Below are positions 23,440 through 35,340 of a DNA stretch of 64,000 bases, in pieces (position 1 is the stretch's first letter; each line of letters begins with the position of its first letter). The notes beneath the pieces were generated by a model. It saw nothing but the letters and a program-made list of their open reading frames with translations, made no database searches and was not told the origin of the DNA. Position numbers and translations under genes: made by a program. The stretch covers positions 6,479-70,478 of the forward strand of contig MNCI01027490.1 of assembly GCA_015680685.1 (NCBI GenBank), read 5' to 3'. Origin of the DNA: Gnetum montanum (lineage: Eukaryota; Streptophyta; Gnetopsida; Gnetales; Gnetaceae).

Positions 23440-23890
23440 AAAATAGGTAGAAATGCCTACTTTGGAGCAGTGATAGAGGAAGCCTAGATAGAGATGGGCC
23501 TAAGTACCTCTTCTAGATCCTAATAACATTCATCCACATTCTAAATTACTAGGTTTTAGATCTTTTCCCCTCATTTCTTTGGCACCATGATAGGCTCAAT
23601 GCCAAGAATGGTTGGAAACTGAGAAGGATGAGGGATCAACATTGGTTATGAAGAAGATAGGAGGTCTGCATGTTGAGAATTCATTGTTGCTACTACAATA
23701 ACCTTTTCCAGAGGTCTCCAATGTTACTACCACAATTTTGAATGAAAACCTGTGAGATTCCATAATAAAATCACATCTAAAACCTAAATGCACAACTTAA
23801 AAACCTAGATACCAATTCAATGCACCATAACTATAAGTGCATTGAAGTGCAAAGGGGGGAAGGTCTAGTTCACATTGGTTTTGAATGAGA
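23440..23890 (-). pseudogene. Antisense coding exon in element C (5' part)
   Basis: A minus-strand open stretch (23793-23596) starts at an ATG (MHLGFRCDFIMESHRFSF) and continues past one stop to about 23440. Between it and the exons at 21.2-21.6 kb lie about 1.8 kb of A/T-rich, intron-like DNA (21640-23430) full of short AAATTTAGAAAAA-type repeats. It may be the first exon of the same antisense gene, but that link is inferred from strand and order only. Confidence 0.3.
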
Positions 23891-23999
23891 AACAACTTTA
23901 CTTTTTAAAATTTTAAATTTTTTGGATTGTGGGTCCCACCATGCACCTTCACTCTTGACCAAAACTTGCATCAACATTGAAATTTTTACTAATTTTGAT

Positions 24000-26900
24000 A
24001 CTTAAAACATTATGGAAACTTTAACTCCATGAATCAACATGGGGAATACCATGCCTAGCATGGAAGCATGTCTATTAATATATAAATTCATTAGAATTAC
24101 AAATATTTTTCTATTTTTGGTAACCCAAACTTGTCTTTTTCAACCCTAGGTTTTCAAAAGTGGGTAAGACATGAGCAAGGTTAGACACTATAGATTTCCA
24201 TGGTGGGGCAGTAGTGCCTAGCATGGAAGAAGGGGGGTAACATTGACTCTTACCTCCCAATTCTCATCTAGCATATGTTTGATGCAAAAATAAGCCCCAT
24301 TTAACCTAGAACCCCTCCAAGCATCTTTGGTGACCTCTAACCTCTACCAAACCTTGCCAAAAATGGTTAAAACTAGTTGAGATCTAGCATTTGGTGTTTT
24401 ACCTATTAGGGGAAGCTTCTTCCATGTTGAGCCTTTCAACCTTAGCATGGATAGATGGGGGAATCCAAAATTACCTAAATTAATTAGCTAATGACCATTT
24501 CTTGATGCCTAGTAACCCCTAAACACTACTGAAACCCTCTAGAGCTTTTGAAAGCTTCAAAAGTGGTTAAATATGATACAAAACTATCATCATCCTCTCA
24601 TCCATGCTAAGGCCATCATGCCCAACATGGAAGAAAGTGGAAAGATTGCATGAGGTACTCAAAAGCCCCCAAATTATCAAATCTTAACACCCAACATTGA
24701 CCATCAACATTAACAACCGTAGAGGTTGACATGCATGGTCGATTGATTATCGATTTGGCCCAGATCTAAATTTCTTCATTAAGGGAGACCTCTTACATAC
24801 TAAGCCTTCCATCCTTAATGTGGATGAAAGGGAAGAAGCCTAAAAACCCCCTCATGGCCTTCAAAATGGTCAAATCTTAACCTTAGACATTGATGGCCAA
24901 TGCTAGCAACCCTGTGGACACTCATGCATAGCTAGAATAACATAAGAAGCTAAAAATGCCTCTCCCCTAGTTTTCCACATTGATCATGAAGGTCCCAACA
25001 TGGAATAAGCCAAAAATTACCTAATGAACCTTGAAAAAAAATAAAAATTTGACATCAAGTATCAGTAATCAACGCTAGCAATCTTAGAAGCTAGAAAAAA
25101 TAATCGAAAGTGATCACAAAGGGTCAAAAATATTTCCTCCAAATTTCTCACATTGAGCATGGAATTCACAATATGAAAAAAGAGGGGGAAGCTAGAAAAC
25201 CACTCTTCAACCTTTGAAACAACAAAATTTTAACACCAAGAATTAACCATCATTACTAGCAACCTTAGGGACCTACATGCATGACCAAAAATGATGCAAA
25301 AGAATAAAAAACTATTTCCCCCAATTTTCCATGATGTGAATACTATTCATAGTATGGAGAAAGAGGGGGAAGTTCAAAAATCACTTTTCAAACCTATAAA
25401 ATAGCTAGTTTTTACTTCAAACCCTAGTCTTCAACCCCGGTACCCCCAAAGGCTGACATGCATGGTTGATTAAAGTTGAAACTAGGCTAGATATAAGTTT
25501 TATGGTGTCTCCATGGTAGGAATTTTCCCCTCCATGCTACGTAGCATGGAAATTAAGGAGGAGACACATTTGGAATTCATAACTCCTTCAAAATAACATT
25601 AATTAGACTTTCATATGCTCTAAGATCCATTTGACATCATTTGGAGACTTCAAACTTGAAGAAATTGATGTCAGAAGGCCAAAATTGATTTCCCTTAGTT
25701 TTCCACACTGAGCATCCTAGTCCCAACATGGAAAAATGGGAAAAGCCTAAAAAATTCTTAGAAATACCTAAAATGGCCAATAATTAACACCAACCCCTAG
25801 TCCTCAACCCTGGTAGCCCTAGAGGCTGACATGCACAGTTCATTGAGGTTAAAATTGACCTAGATTTGCATTGCATTGTTCTTCCACACTAAGGATCCAT
25901 TTTTCCACACTAAGGATAGTATCCCTAGTGTGAAAACTCAAGGGGAAACTTTTTTTGGAGCTCCTAAACACCTCAGAATGACATTAAATGACCTTTCATG
26001 CACTCTAAAATCCTTGCAGCAATCATAGGAGCCCTTAAACTTTATGAGACTAATCCTAGATAGCCAAAACATGGTTTCCCATAGTTTTCCACAATGATAT
26101 TTTCATCCCCAACTTGGAAAAAGGGGGAAGTAAAAAAACTAGTTAAGGATGTCCAAAACTACTAAATTTTGACATGGATCCATAGCTCTTGACCCTGGTA
26201 ACTCTAGGAAGTAACATGCATGGTAGATTATGACTTGAATTGGCCTAGATATAGTATTCTTACTTCTTCCATGCTATAGTAACTTCACCAACATGGAAAC
26301 AAAGGGGAAAAGCTACTTTTCCACTTTTGAAGGTAATATGGCACTCCCAAAAGCCAAAGATCTATACTAGAGAAGCCCAGGACCTCATAGCCTCAAGATT
26401 TTACCGTTTTGATCTCATTTCACCTCTAAAATTCATTCCCCCATTTATCCACACTAGAGTAACTCCCCAAATTTGGAAACAAGGGGGAAGATCTTAAGTA
26501 CCCTTAAACAACCTTCAAACATATCTGAAAATAGCTCGAAACTTGCAGAATTGATGTCTATAGCCTTGGAGGCCTAGAAACCATGTCAAAATGCTTTAAA
26601 ATTACTCTAAATTCATAAAATAGTTGTTCCCCTATATTTCCATGTTGATCATACTCTACTTAGTGTGGAAAAATGGATGAAAGCCATTTTGACTCATCTT
26701 AACAGTCAAAATTACATCAAATTGCCTTAGAACAAATCTGGGAGATGTAGAAGTTCCAGATCTAGACTCCAGCTACCTGTTTGATCATGTTTGACCTTAT
26801 TTTTAATTTGATTTTGGTTATCCATGCTAAAACTCCTCTTTTTCACATTGGCCAATGTGGAAACAAGGGGGAAAGGCTTTGTAACCTTTTTTTTTGGAAT

Positions 26901-27060
26901 TTATAGACCTCTAGAGTGTTCAATTTTGATGGATTTAACCTTGCACTACCTTGGGAAGGTCCTGGAACCTAAATTTTGGACCTCTAAGAATTTCAAAACA
27001 TATTTTTCTTGGTTTCCACACTAAGGATCCCTCTTTCGATGCTAAGCCTAGCATGGAAGC
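24000..27060. repeat. Decayed tandem repeat field, unit roughly 185 bp
   Basis: A recurring module has a polypyrimidine/CCACACTRAGCATGG block, a GGGGGAAG block, then AGCAACCNTAGAGGCTGACATGCATGG-like text. The last block recurs at about 24708, 24901, 25073, 25253, 25432, 25808 and 26189, i.e. steps of about 170-195 bp and later about 380 bp (a dimer). The CATGGAAG/GTGTGGAAA words are shared with the LTR of element C. Tandem repeats inside non-coding parts of Tat elements are known sources of satellites. Confidence 0.65.
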
Positions 27061-27692
27061 CTCAAAACACTTAATTTTTAGGTTCAAATAGGCTAGACAT
27101 ATCCTTGATTGATTCCTAAACTCACCTAATAGCCTTGTATCCTCAAAACATGGCCGGCTAACGTCTAAAACTAGTAGGAAAAAAATTATTTTTGGCCTAT
27201 TTTAACTAAATTTTATCATATATAACCCATTTTGCTTAATTTTTGTCTTATTACATAATGTTTTAGCTTATTTTTGGACTTATGTTGCCTTGTTGAGCTT
27301 CTATGACCTTTATACAGCCTTATATGTTTGTTGTTTATGTTATTACAGGTCTATTTACCTTTGTTTATCCTTTAAATGGTATCGAATAGTGGGGCTTAAC
27401 CTTCCCTGACCACCATTTGACACCATATCGTCATGGCCCACTAAGGCCTAAAACTAGCAAAATTATGGCCTTTATTGACCATTTGTAGCCTTATACTTCC
27501 CCTTGCTTGAGCTTTTTGTGATGTTTTTTTTGCCTCTATTTCAATTTTTTAAATTGACCTTATCTCATTGATGACCTTGGATGGCCTTGATTACATTATA
27601 TTTTCATGTGTTTTATGGAATTTTAACATTATTTATTTACTTTTACCCGAGTCCCACTTAATATGATTTTAGTTGACATGTAGGATCAAAGT

Positions 27693-28960
27693 ATGAGTAC
27701 CTACAAGAAAATTAATTTTCCTTTGTGTCTACATGGATCTCACAATGATATTAAATGGTGTATCAATCTTGATTGCCTAGATCTTGAGCCTCAAAGTCTT
27801 GTAGATCACATACCCTCAATAGAGAACCTCTAGAATGGATTGAAAACCTAGTCAAAACCCTTGACTTAGAAGTAGGAGACATAACTAAAGACTTTCTAGT
27901 TAAGGTTCTTGTCACAACACACAATGGTGAGGAGAGAACCCTTAAACTAAGTTCCTCACTAGAGCCTCAATGTGCCCATGACATCACTGAAGTCTTACAA
28001 AACAACATTAAGGCATTTGCCTAGTCATATGAAGATATGTTAGGGATTACATGTTGTCTAGTCTAGAACAACATCATATTGGACCCTAGCATTAAACCAG
28101 TTAAGCAAAAAGAGCACACTGTTAGACCTAATTTGGCCTTGGAAGCTTGCGATGAAATCTTAAAGCTCTACCAAGTAGGTTTCATTAGGGATACCAATTA
28201 TGCAGAATGGGTATCATACATAGTGGTAGTCCCTATGAAAAATGAAAGTATCCATATTTGCCTTGATTTTCAAGACCTAAATAAAGAAACTATTGAGGAT
28301 GAATTCTCTTTTCCTAGTATTGATCAACTTATTGATACTACAATTAGACCTGCCTTTTTTTCCTTTATAAATGGATTCTTGGGATATGAACAAATTAGGA
28401 TTAACCTAGAGCATCAACTTAGCACAACATTTATGACTTCATGGGGTACTTTCTATTCTACCATGATGTCCTTTGGCCTTAATAATGTCAAAGTAACATA
28501 CCAAAGAGCCATGACCTATATCTTCAATGATTACATGTTAGGTTTGCTTATGATTATGTAGATGACATAATTATGAAGTCTAAGATAAATAATGACCATG
28601 CTAATGACCTAGATCTTGTGCTTAAATGATGCCTCAAATACAAGCTTAGGCTCAATCCTAAGAAGTATGTCTTTGGTGTCAAGATCGATAAGATTCTTGG
28701 CTTTGTAGTCTTTGAACCAGGGATACACATAGATCCTAATAAGGTTAAGGCCATATCCAAAATAGCAGTACCTACCAATCTTAAAGAGCTTTGGGGATTA
28801 CAAGGAAGATTATAGTTTATTCATAGATTTATTGCTAGGATTACAGATAAGTTACAATCCATGCAACACTTGCTTAAGAAAGGAGTTCACTATGAGTGGA
28901 TGGCAAAATGCTAAGAGGCATTTAAAAACCTTAAGTAAGAGTTGACGCAAATACCAACAA
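27693..28960 (+). pseudogene. Reverse transcriptase of element C, decayed
   Basis: DNA polymerase of the element. The lead-in reads DITKDFLVKVLVTTHNGEE, IKAFAXSYEDM and KEHTVRPNLALEACDEILKL. The core has GFIRDTNYAEWVSYIVVVP, LDFQDLNKETIEDEFSFPSI, MSFGLNNVKVTYQRAM and the catalytic box YVDDIIMKS (about 28550-28580, frameshifted from the preceding ORF). The thumb follows: LNPKKYVFGV, LGFVVFEPGIHIDPNKVKAI. The 160-codon stretch 28079-28561 is open. YVDD with TYQRAM is the Tat pattern. Confidence 0.85.
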
Positions 28961-29250
28961 TCTATCCTTCATAAGAGGGTAAACCATTTTACATTTATCT
29001 TGCCATCTCTAATATATCCATTACCTCTCTAATCTATCAGAAATGTTATGACGAAGTAGAAATGCTACATATTAGTTATGCACAAGACCCACTATAGTGA
29101 AGTGAAGAAGTATTGTCTAACACTAGTCTTGTCTTTGAAGAAATGGAGACATTACCTCTTCATAAGCAAAGTCAACATAATTTAGAAGGAAAACATACTC
29201 AAAGCCATAACAACCGACATCTATGAAAGTATCCATATAGCCCAATGGAA
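28961..29250 (+). pseudogene. RNase H of element C, strongly decayed
   Basis: Follows RT without a break: EGKPFYIYLAISNISITSLI, then YCLTLVLSLKKWRHYLFISK-like text in another frame. It aligns in position with the RNase H of Ty3 RTs, but few catalytic residues can be read. Confidence 0.5.
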
Positions 29251-29260
29251 AGCCATAACC

Positions 29261-29915
29261 ATGGAGTTCAACTTCCATTACATCTCTCAATCCTTAACAA
29301 AAGGCCAACCTATAGTCATACAAGTCATAGTTTTATCTATTGATGAACAAGAAACCATAGATCCTAAGTTCCCTAATGAATATATTAACATAGTTAGCCA
29401 AGTCCTCAAGGATTATGAGGTAGTCATGAACTTCAATGAAGCTTCAACCACCTATGGAGCTAGTGTTTTTTCCATTGTAACATTCCCATCTAGTGAGATT
29501 TGACCTTTTTCCTATTATTTCAGGTTCCCATGTACAAAAAACAAAGAAGAATATGAGTGTTTGATTAGAAGGATAATGGTAGCTTGTGACCTAGGAATTA
29601 GATGCATAGACATCAAAGGTGATTCACAACTCATGGTTAACTAAGTAACCAAAGTCTATGCATGCAAAGCTACACACTTACAACATTACTATGACCTAGG
29701 AAATCAGTTATTACAATAATTCATAGACATTGAATATCCAGTACATACCTAGAAATGAAAACATCTTAGCTAATGCAATTGCAAAATTAGCCCTTAGTGT
29801 GACACCAAATGTGTTTAGCAAGTTATCCACCTTAACCGTGGACTATGCTACTCCCATTAGACAAAACACTAAGGATACCTTTGTGGCCATTGTTCATATT
29901 GCTCCTCCCAAATAG
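29261..29915 (+). pseudogene. Second (archaeal-type) RNase H of element C
   Basis: Reads VVMNFNEASTTYGASVFSIV (from the usual W.MYFDGA..), then FPCTKNKEEYECLIRRIMVA, DLGIRCIDIKGDSQLMVN and NILANAIAKLALS near the end. EEYECL with GDSQL and the final N..A....L.S pattern mark the additional RNase H found only in Tat-lineage plant elements. Two frames are needed. This domain is the best single marker for the lineage call. Confidence 0.8.
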
Positions 29916-31150
29916 TGGTATGATGATATCAAATTTTACCTTATGCATCACGAATCATCAAAAGGCTTGACTACTCCTTAGAAGGATTCCATACATAGGC
30001 GATCAAAGCAGTATGTCATCGTAGGTGATAATACATTATGTTGATGATCCTATGATGATATACTCCTAAAGTGCTTAGGTAAAACTAAAGCCAGAACAAT
30101 CCTAGAGGAGGTTCACAAGGGTCTTTGTGAAGCACATATAGGACCTAGAGCCATGGATGCTAAGCATAGTTGGTTAGGCTATTATTGGCCCAATATGGAA
30201 AATGATTGCTTGCAATATGTTAAGCAATGTGACACATGCCAACAATATAGTAACATGATACATGTATCACCAACTAAGTTGCATGTAACCTAGATAACAT
30301 GATTACTTCAACAATGGGGGTTGGATATCATTAGGCCTATAACAACTAAGTCCTCCACAAGACATAGCTTCATCATCATCGCAATCAAATACTTTACCAA
30401 GTGGGTTGAGGCTATTCCCCTAAGAACACATCTGAACAAGTTTTTAAATTTATCCTCAATAACATTGTAGCTCATTTTAGCATACCCATGATCATAATTA
30501 TGGATAGTGGACCTCAATTTAGTAGCCAAGAATCCAAGGATTTCTATCACAACCTAGGCATTAAGTATTCTTTCTCATCACCTTACTACCCTCAAGCCAA
30601 TGGACAAGTGAAAGCAAGCAACAAGGCCATCATCAACTTGTTTAAGAAGATGGTCAATAACATCAAGAAAAAGTGTCATTAGTGACTTTTCCATGCACTA
30701 TGGACATATAGAACAACCTATCGCATTGCAACTGACATAACCCCTTATAGCCTTGTTTATGTTTTTGAAGCTATTTTACCTCTTAAATTGTAGGTTCCAT
30801 TGCTCCACGTAGCCTTGATTGACTTCATGAACGATGAGTAGAACAAGGAGTTGAGGATGATAGCTCTAGATTTAGTGGAGGAGTAGTGTATGTAAGCACT
30901 TGCTCACATTGAGCACTATCAAGAGAGGTAGAAGTAATAACATCATCATGACTTGACCATGCAAAAGATCAAGGATGGGGACCTAGTCCTCAAGGTCATC
31001 TGTGAGCATGCAGACAAATTCTTAGCTAATTAGGAAGGATCCTTCCTTGTTACTAGAGCCTACAAGAATAGAGCATTCAAAATAGCTAACATGAATGGAA
31101 ATGAGTTGGCCAATCTAATTATTCATTCCTATCTAAAGCCATACTACATG
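29916..31150 (+). pseudogene. Integrase of element C, decayed
   Basis: Inserts the cDNA. The HHCC zinc domain is visible at about 30110-30245: LEEVHKGLCEAHIGP, YYWPNMENDCLQYVKQCDTC. The catalytic core reads WGLDIIRPITTKSSTRHSF, YFTKWVEAIPL, then MDSGPQFSS (30500-30525) and YSFSSPYYPQANGQVKASNK (30565-30625). The C-terminal part reads TYRIATDITPYSLVYVFEAI and FKIANMNGNELANLI near 31078-31120, with LKPYYM as the end. Frameshifts and Gln-type stops are frequent. Confidence 0.82.
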
Positions 31151-31395
31151 TAGCTGATAGATGATGGACAAGTAAGCCTACTTTCAAATGGTCCACTACA
31201 ATCTTAAACTAGCAACATAGCTTACTAGGGCCTTTAACTAGTAGCATGGCCTACCATGGCCTTAAACTAGCAACCTTGGTGGCATAGATAGTCAAATTCT
31301 CAAATGACCTATATGCATTGTAGTGTTATGATATGCAGTGGTGTTTTGTATTCTTTGTCAGTGCCTCTCAAGTCAATCCTCTAGGAACCAACAAA
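31151..31395 (+). other. 3' non-coding region and polypurine tract of element C
   Basis: Short non-coding stretch with the repeated word CTAAACTAGCAA and, at 31386-31395, AACAAAGAGGGG directly before the LTR. This is a plausible plus-strand primer. Confidence 0.5.
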
Positions 31396-32530
31396 GAGGG
31401 GCAATTGAAACGCGATAAAAATTTGCATGTTATAGCCAATCTTTATCATGTATCTTTCACCCCATGAAATCCAAGGCAAAAGGTCATTATAAATGTAAAA
31501 ATTGTAACCCATAGTTGGCAATTTCACATACTTTATTCTTTTGGGGCTGAAAAATGCCTCATAAGTGGTCAAAGCTTCATTCACCAAATGAAATAAGTTA
31601 CCTAGTATCTATATTTAGGCTTGGGGGTATCAAAAATGGCTTTTTCAATGGAAAAACAACAATTTTATGGGTTTTATGGGGGGTATAAATTTTTCTATAC
31701 TAGAAACACATGTAGGGGGTAGATCTCACCTACCCCTAGTGTGGAAGGGTGAGAGTTTTGGAAGTTTCCTCCTTCAATGCGGAGACCACATGCATAGCCT
31801 AGAAACCTCCCCACTTAGTCTAGAAGTTCGCACTCCCCTCCCCCCCATCCCCAATGTGGAGTCTTCATCCCTAGTGTGGAAAATTACATCCCCAAAATGG
31901 AAGCCAAAAAAGCAAGAATTCTTCACCTCATGCACTTCAAAGTTGACTAGCCACTTTAGCAAGCATTGGGGAGAGCTTAGCATAGAAGATTCATCTCCAA
32001 CATGGAAGGTGTGCTCTAGTTGCTATTTATAGTAAATAGAATGATCATGGGGAAGCACTTAGTATGTATGGTAATCCTCCAAATTTGTGAATCCATCTCA
32101 CTTGAATTTGACAGCTAATTTGTAGCCAAATCAACCCCATTCATGGCCCAAAAATCCTATAAATGCCAACCTCAAAGCCCATTTACAAGTTTCAAAATTT
32201 AGAGCAAGTTCACCATTATCAAGAAATTCTTGGCATACACACAACATTGTTCATAGTTCCACAATTGGAACATTCTCAAGCACTCAAGAGCTCATGTAAG
32301 TTCCTATACTTGCATTCTCTTGAACTCTAGCATGGAAGCATTGTATCCTTGATATTTGTGGATTTTGGATGTTAACACTACACTCCTAGGATTCCCAAAC
32401 CCTAATGTGGAGGAATCTAGCATCCAAATTTTTCACTTTTCTCACCCCTAGTAGTGATCCAATTGGAAAATTTGAGGTTGCAGTAGTTGAGAAAGGTTCA
32501 ATAACATTAGGAGTGGCTTAGTACTAGTGA
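31396..32530 (+). repeat. 3' LTR of element C
   Basis: Begins about CAATTGAAACGCG after the purine tract. 31440-32097 matches the 5' LTR. 32098-32530 has no counterpart there but looks like LTR promoter and R/U5: TATA-like CCTATAAATGCC near 32155 and a C/A-rich downstream stretch. It ends against the RT of element D at about 32530. I could not define a target duplication. Confidence 0.65.
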
Positions 32531-33258
32531 TATGCAAAGGTTCCCCATGGATTTGTGGATGTTATTTTGGTTTGATCTTTTGGTGCAATCTAGATTTGGT
32601 TATAGCCACTATAACCATCTAGAAAACTATAATAGTAATGCCCAGATATGATGTCCAACACTTGATCAATGAATGAAAAAAGAAAATGATCTTTGAATGT
32701 TGCCATGTTTAATAGCCTGAAGTTGATAAAAACCCATCATTTTCCACCTCTCTTTGGCACTATCATGAGTGGGCTGACCCACTCGCTATCTGCAATGGGG
32801 TAGATGAACCCTACCTTAAGGAGTTGCTCAATCTCCTCCTTGACAATATGCTTCAATTTTGGGTTCAACTATCCTTGTGGTTGCCTCCTTGGCTTCATGA
32901 ATGGACCAATGTAAATGCGATGTTGGCATATCCATGGATCAATTTTAGTGAGTTTAGGATATGACCAAGCAAAAGCTATTGGTCATTTGTTAACCACTTT
33001 CAATAGTTTTTCTTTCAGATTAGGGGCAATTTTGGCATTGAGTATGACTAGCTTTCCATTTTTTAAGAATGCATATTCTAGGCCGGTAGGTAGAGTTTTC
33101 AACTCTAGAGGCTCTTGTTTAAAATTCTTAGGGATGTCCAACTCTTCCCAATTGGTATAAGTGTTTTTATCGTCAGAAAGTTGGTGATGAACATGCTCTA
33201 ATTCATCCATGCCTATAACATAAGAACATGTTAGGCTTTCAATAGGTTCTATGCACAT
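32531..33258 (-). pseudogene. Reverse transcriptase (N-terminal part) of element D
   Basis: Minus strand. The linker MCIEPIESLTCSYVIGMDEL is followed by FAWSYPKLTKIDPWICQHRI, IVKEEIEQLLKVGFIYPIAD, SEWVSPLMIVPKRGGK, FINFRLLNMATFKDHF, FLDGYSGYNQI and PWGTFAYH, where it stops at the edge of element C. The catalytic DD box is missing because element C lies there and the remainder is not in the window. Closest relative in the window is the RT of element A. Confidence 0.82.
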
Positions 33259-33299
33259 TGTGTTATTGTTAGAATCAATAGTTAGCCACTAGGTATCTT

Positions 33300-34060
33300 C
33301 TTCTTTTGTAGTTGTTGCATATAGATACCTTTGAATATCTATCTCATTTCCACACTACCTACATGAAAAAATAGATGCTCATTTTACAAACTAGAGTGTC
33401 TACATGTAATTTCACCTTGTATCATTGTATGTGATGCATGGAACTTGTCTCTTCTCAATCTTTCCAAATGCATTTTTGTTAGATATCTCTAAGAAAAGAT
33501 CTTTGATGCTCATTCTTGCATCAATAGTGCCTAGCCATGTCCTTCCCATAATGATTGGGAAGTCCCCCTTGTAGTTTTTAACCTTGATTATTAGGAAATT
33601 ATTAGGATAAGGCCATCCAAAACCACAAATAGTGGTCAAAATGTCTTTGATTAGTTCCAATGGAATGGTAATGGACTAGTTTGCTCTAATATTATAGTGC
33701 TCTTCTTAAGAGGCAATAGGTTCCAAGTAGTATACATCTCATGATAAATCAAATTCATACTGGAACTTGAATCAAGAAGAGCTTTACATGGTTCATTCCC
33801 AGCAATCTACAAATAGATAAGAGGACTTCCAAGATTAGCTAATTTCCTGAGAAGGTTGCCAGCTTAGATCCAATCAAATATGTCATGAGTGAGAATAATA
33901 GTATGGATTTTGGATGGAATTTGTTTTAAATGGGACCTAATGTAATGGTTTGTAGAGGATGAGGTAGGAGTAGGGTGATCAGCTACGTAAGTCTATGAGG
34001 GTTTAGTAGGGCTGCTTGGTTGGAAGAAGGATCTTTTATGAGCACAAGGTTTTGAACCCC
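33300..34060 (-). pseudogene. Aspartic protease of element D, decayed
   Basis: Minus strand. The active-site region near 33780 reads GNEPCKALLDSSSSMNLI, with the catalytic D-S kept and the usual Gly lost. 33660-33412 is open: ILTTICGFGWPYPNNFLII, FPIIMGRTWLGTIDARMSI, IEKRQVPCITYNDTR. These match elements E and F almost word for word, so the proteases are one family. Confidence 0.75.
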
Positions 34061-35335
34061 TTAGTTGATAAACGAATTGTAGATTGATAGCCTTGGTAGC
34101 ATTACATTACTATGGCTAGGCTAGAAGTTCATCCTTCATAAATGGAGCAGGTAGTAGTTACATTGAGGATGTAGGAATAAGTGTAGAAATAGGAGGAGGA
34201 TAAGGATAAAATTTGGCATCCCTCCTAGAATGTGGAGAATTGTCTATGTAGTATTTGGGAGGCTAGTAGTGATGTTGAAAAGGAGAAATGTGCCTACAAG
34301 AGTCACATGGAGATAGGTGTTACTAAACATAATACCCATATGGATCTGGTTGGCTATAAGGATACTATTACCTTGGTGGTGGCATCCCCCATAACTATGG
34401 TTGATGCCATTATTGATATTTCTTGTACAATTGCAGTGGAGTTCCACTTGGATACTATTATTATTGTTGATGAAAGTTCTTGGGATTTCCTTGAGGATAA
34501 GATAATCTTCTGGGTATTTGCCTTTTTGCTAGTCATGGATTCCAAGCATACATCCTAGACTCTTGTAAATGTGACATGATGGAGCAACATCCCTTAGGAT
34601 GTTCATATTGGTATATGTCACACCTACCATCATCATCTGATTCAATTTTCACAACTTCATCTACTATAGTAATCTTGCCCTTACCCCTTTGGTAGGCACG
34701 TTTAGCTTCTTTTTGCCTCCTATGGTTATGATCACTACTTTGCTCTCTTGATTCTTTGGTAATTTTCAAAGAATTTTGGAATTTTTCATATAATAAATAC
34801 ATTTTATCCATCTTGACTAAAATTTTAGACATAGATTGTTGGATTGGCAAAGTCTTTTTGTTTACCAGCTCATCAAGTAATGATTCCTCACTATCACAAA
34901 ATTGAACTTCATTTTTTTTGATGGAAGGATCCCTGTTGTATTTCTTTGCACATTCATGTTTTCTCAACTCTCCTTCTTCTTTTGCTATGTACTTAATTAA
35001 CCTTTAAATTTGATGGCACCTAAGTTCTAATAGTCTCCCTTGGGCATAGACCCCAAGAGTTCTTCTCATTTTTTATCTAAGTCCATCTATGATATGGCAA
35101 AGTTGCTCCCATTGAGAATAACTATGGCTAGAGAATTAATGTATGAGAGAATAATATCTATCCATGATAGTGTTCAAGGGTTCATGTGTTTCTTGCTTTT
35201 ATCCTTGGATCTACCTTCTGAATAGACACTTTAGAGTATGTCTGATATTTATCATTGAATAACTCTAGCATTGTACTCCACCTACAGATGGATTCTAGCT
35301 CCAAAGATTAGTACCAACTCTTTGCTTCCTTAATG
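34061..35335 (-). pseudogene. gag: gag of element D, C-terminal part
   Basis: Minus strand. From the junction with element E the reading is TLIKEAKSWY-like, then RKHECAKKYNRDPSIKKNEV, FCDSEESLLDELVNKKTLPI, and the knuckle-like CDIYQYEHPKGCCSIMSHLQ (about 34560-34620), followed by a Pro/Gln-rich tail. It joins the N-terminal part at 48242-49264 once elements E and F are taken out of the picture. 34967-34533 is open. Confidence 0.8.
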
Positions 35336-35340
35336 AGTGT
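35336..35340. repeat. Left target-site duplication AGTGT of element E
   Basis: AGTGT directly before the LTR start and again at 48237-48241 directly after the LTR end. Bridging the two flanks restores the gag sequence of element D (ACACTCATTAAGGAAGC on the minus strand). Confidence 0.9.

Larger units (their letters stand above)
20572..27692 (+). other. 7.1 kb interval between protease and RT of element C
   Basis: No + strand coding is recognised. It runs from the donor-like site to an acceptor-like TTTTAGTTGACATGTAG just before the RT frame. Contents: short repeats of CTAAGACATTAAACTGGCA near 20730-20815, an antisense gene-like region (about 21190-23890), AT-rich DNA between its exons, and a tandem-repeat field (24000-27060). 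27061-27692 is AT-rich with nothing recognised. A motif like GGCCTACCATGGCCTTAAACTAGCAA occurs near 20800-20880, 27410-27460 and 31230-31275. Confidence 0.5.
16170..32530 (+). mobile_element. Giant Tat/Ogre-like Ty3 retrotransposon (element C)
   Basis: About 16.4 kb visible. Order: 5' LTR (start in the gap), upstream ORF, gag, protease, a 7.1 kb interval, RT, RNase H, second (archaeal-type) RNase H, integrase, 3' non-coding and 3' LTR. The second RNase H and the RT style place it in the Tat lineage. Ogre-type members are known for great length, an ORF before gag, and an intron between protease and RT. All ORFs are broken by stops. The right flank enters the RT of element D, but the left flank is not the rest of that RT, so the left side is rearranged or misjoined at the gap. 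Confidence 0.8.
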
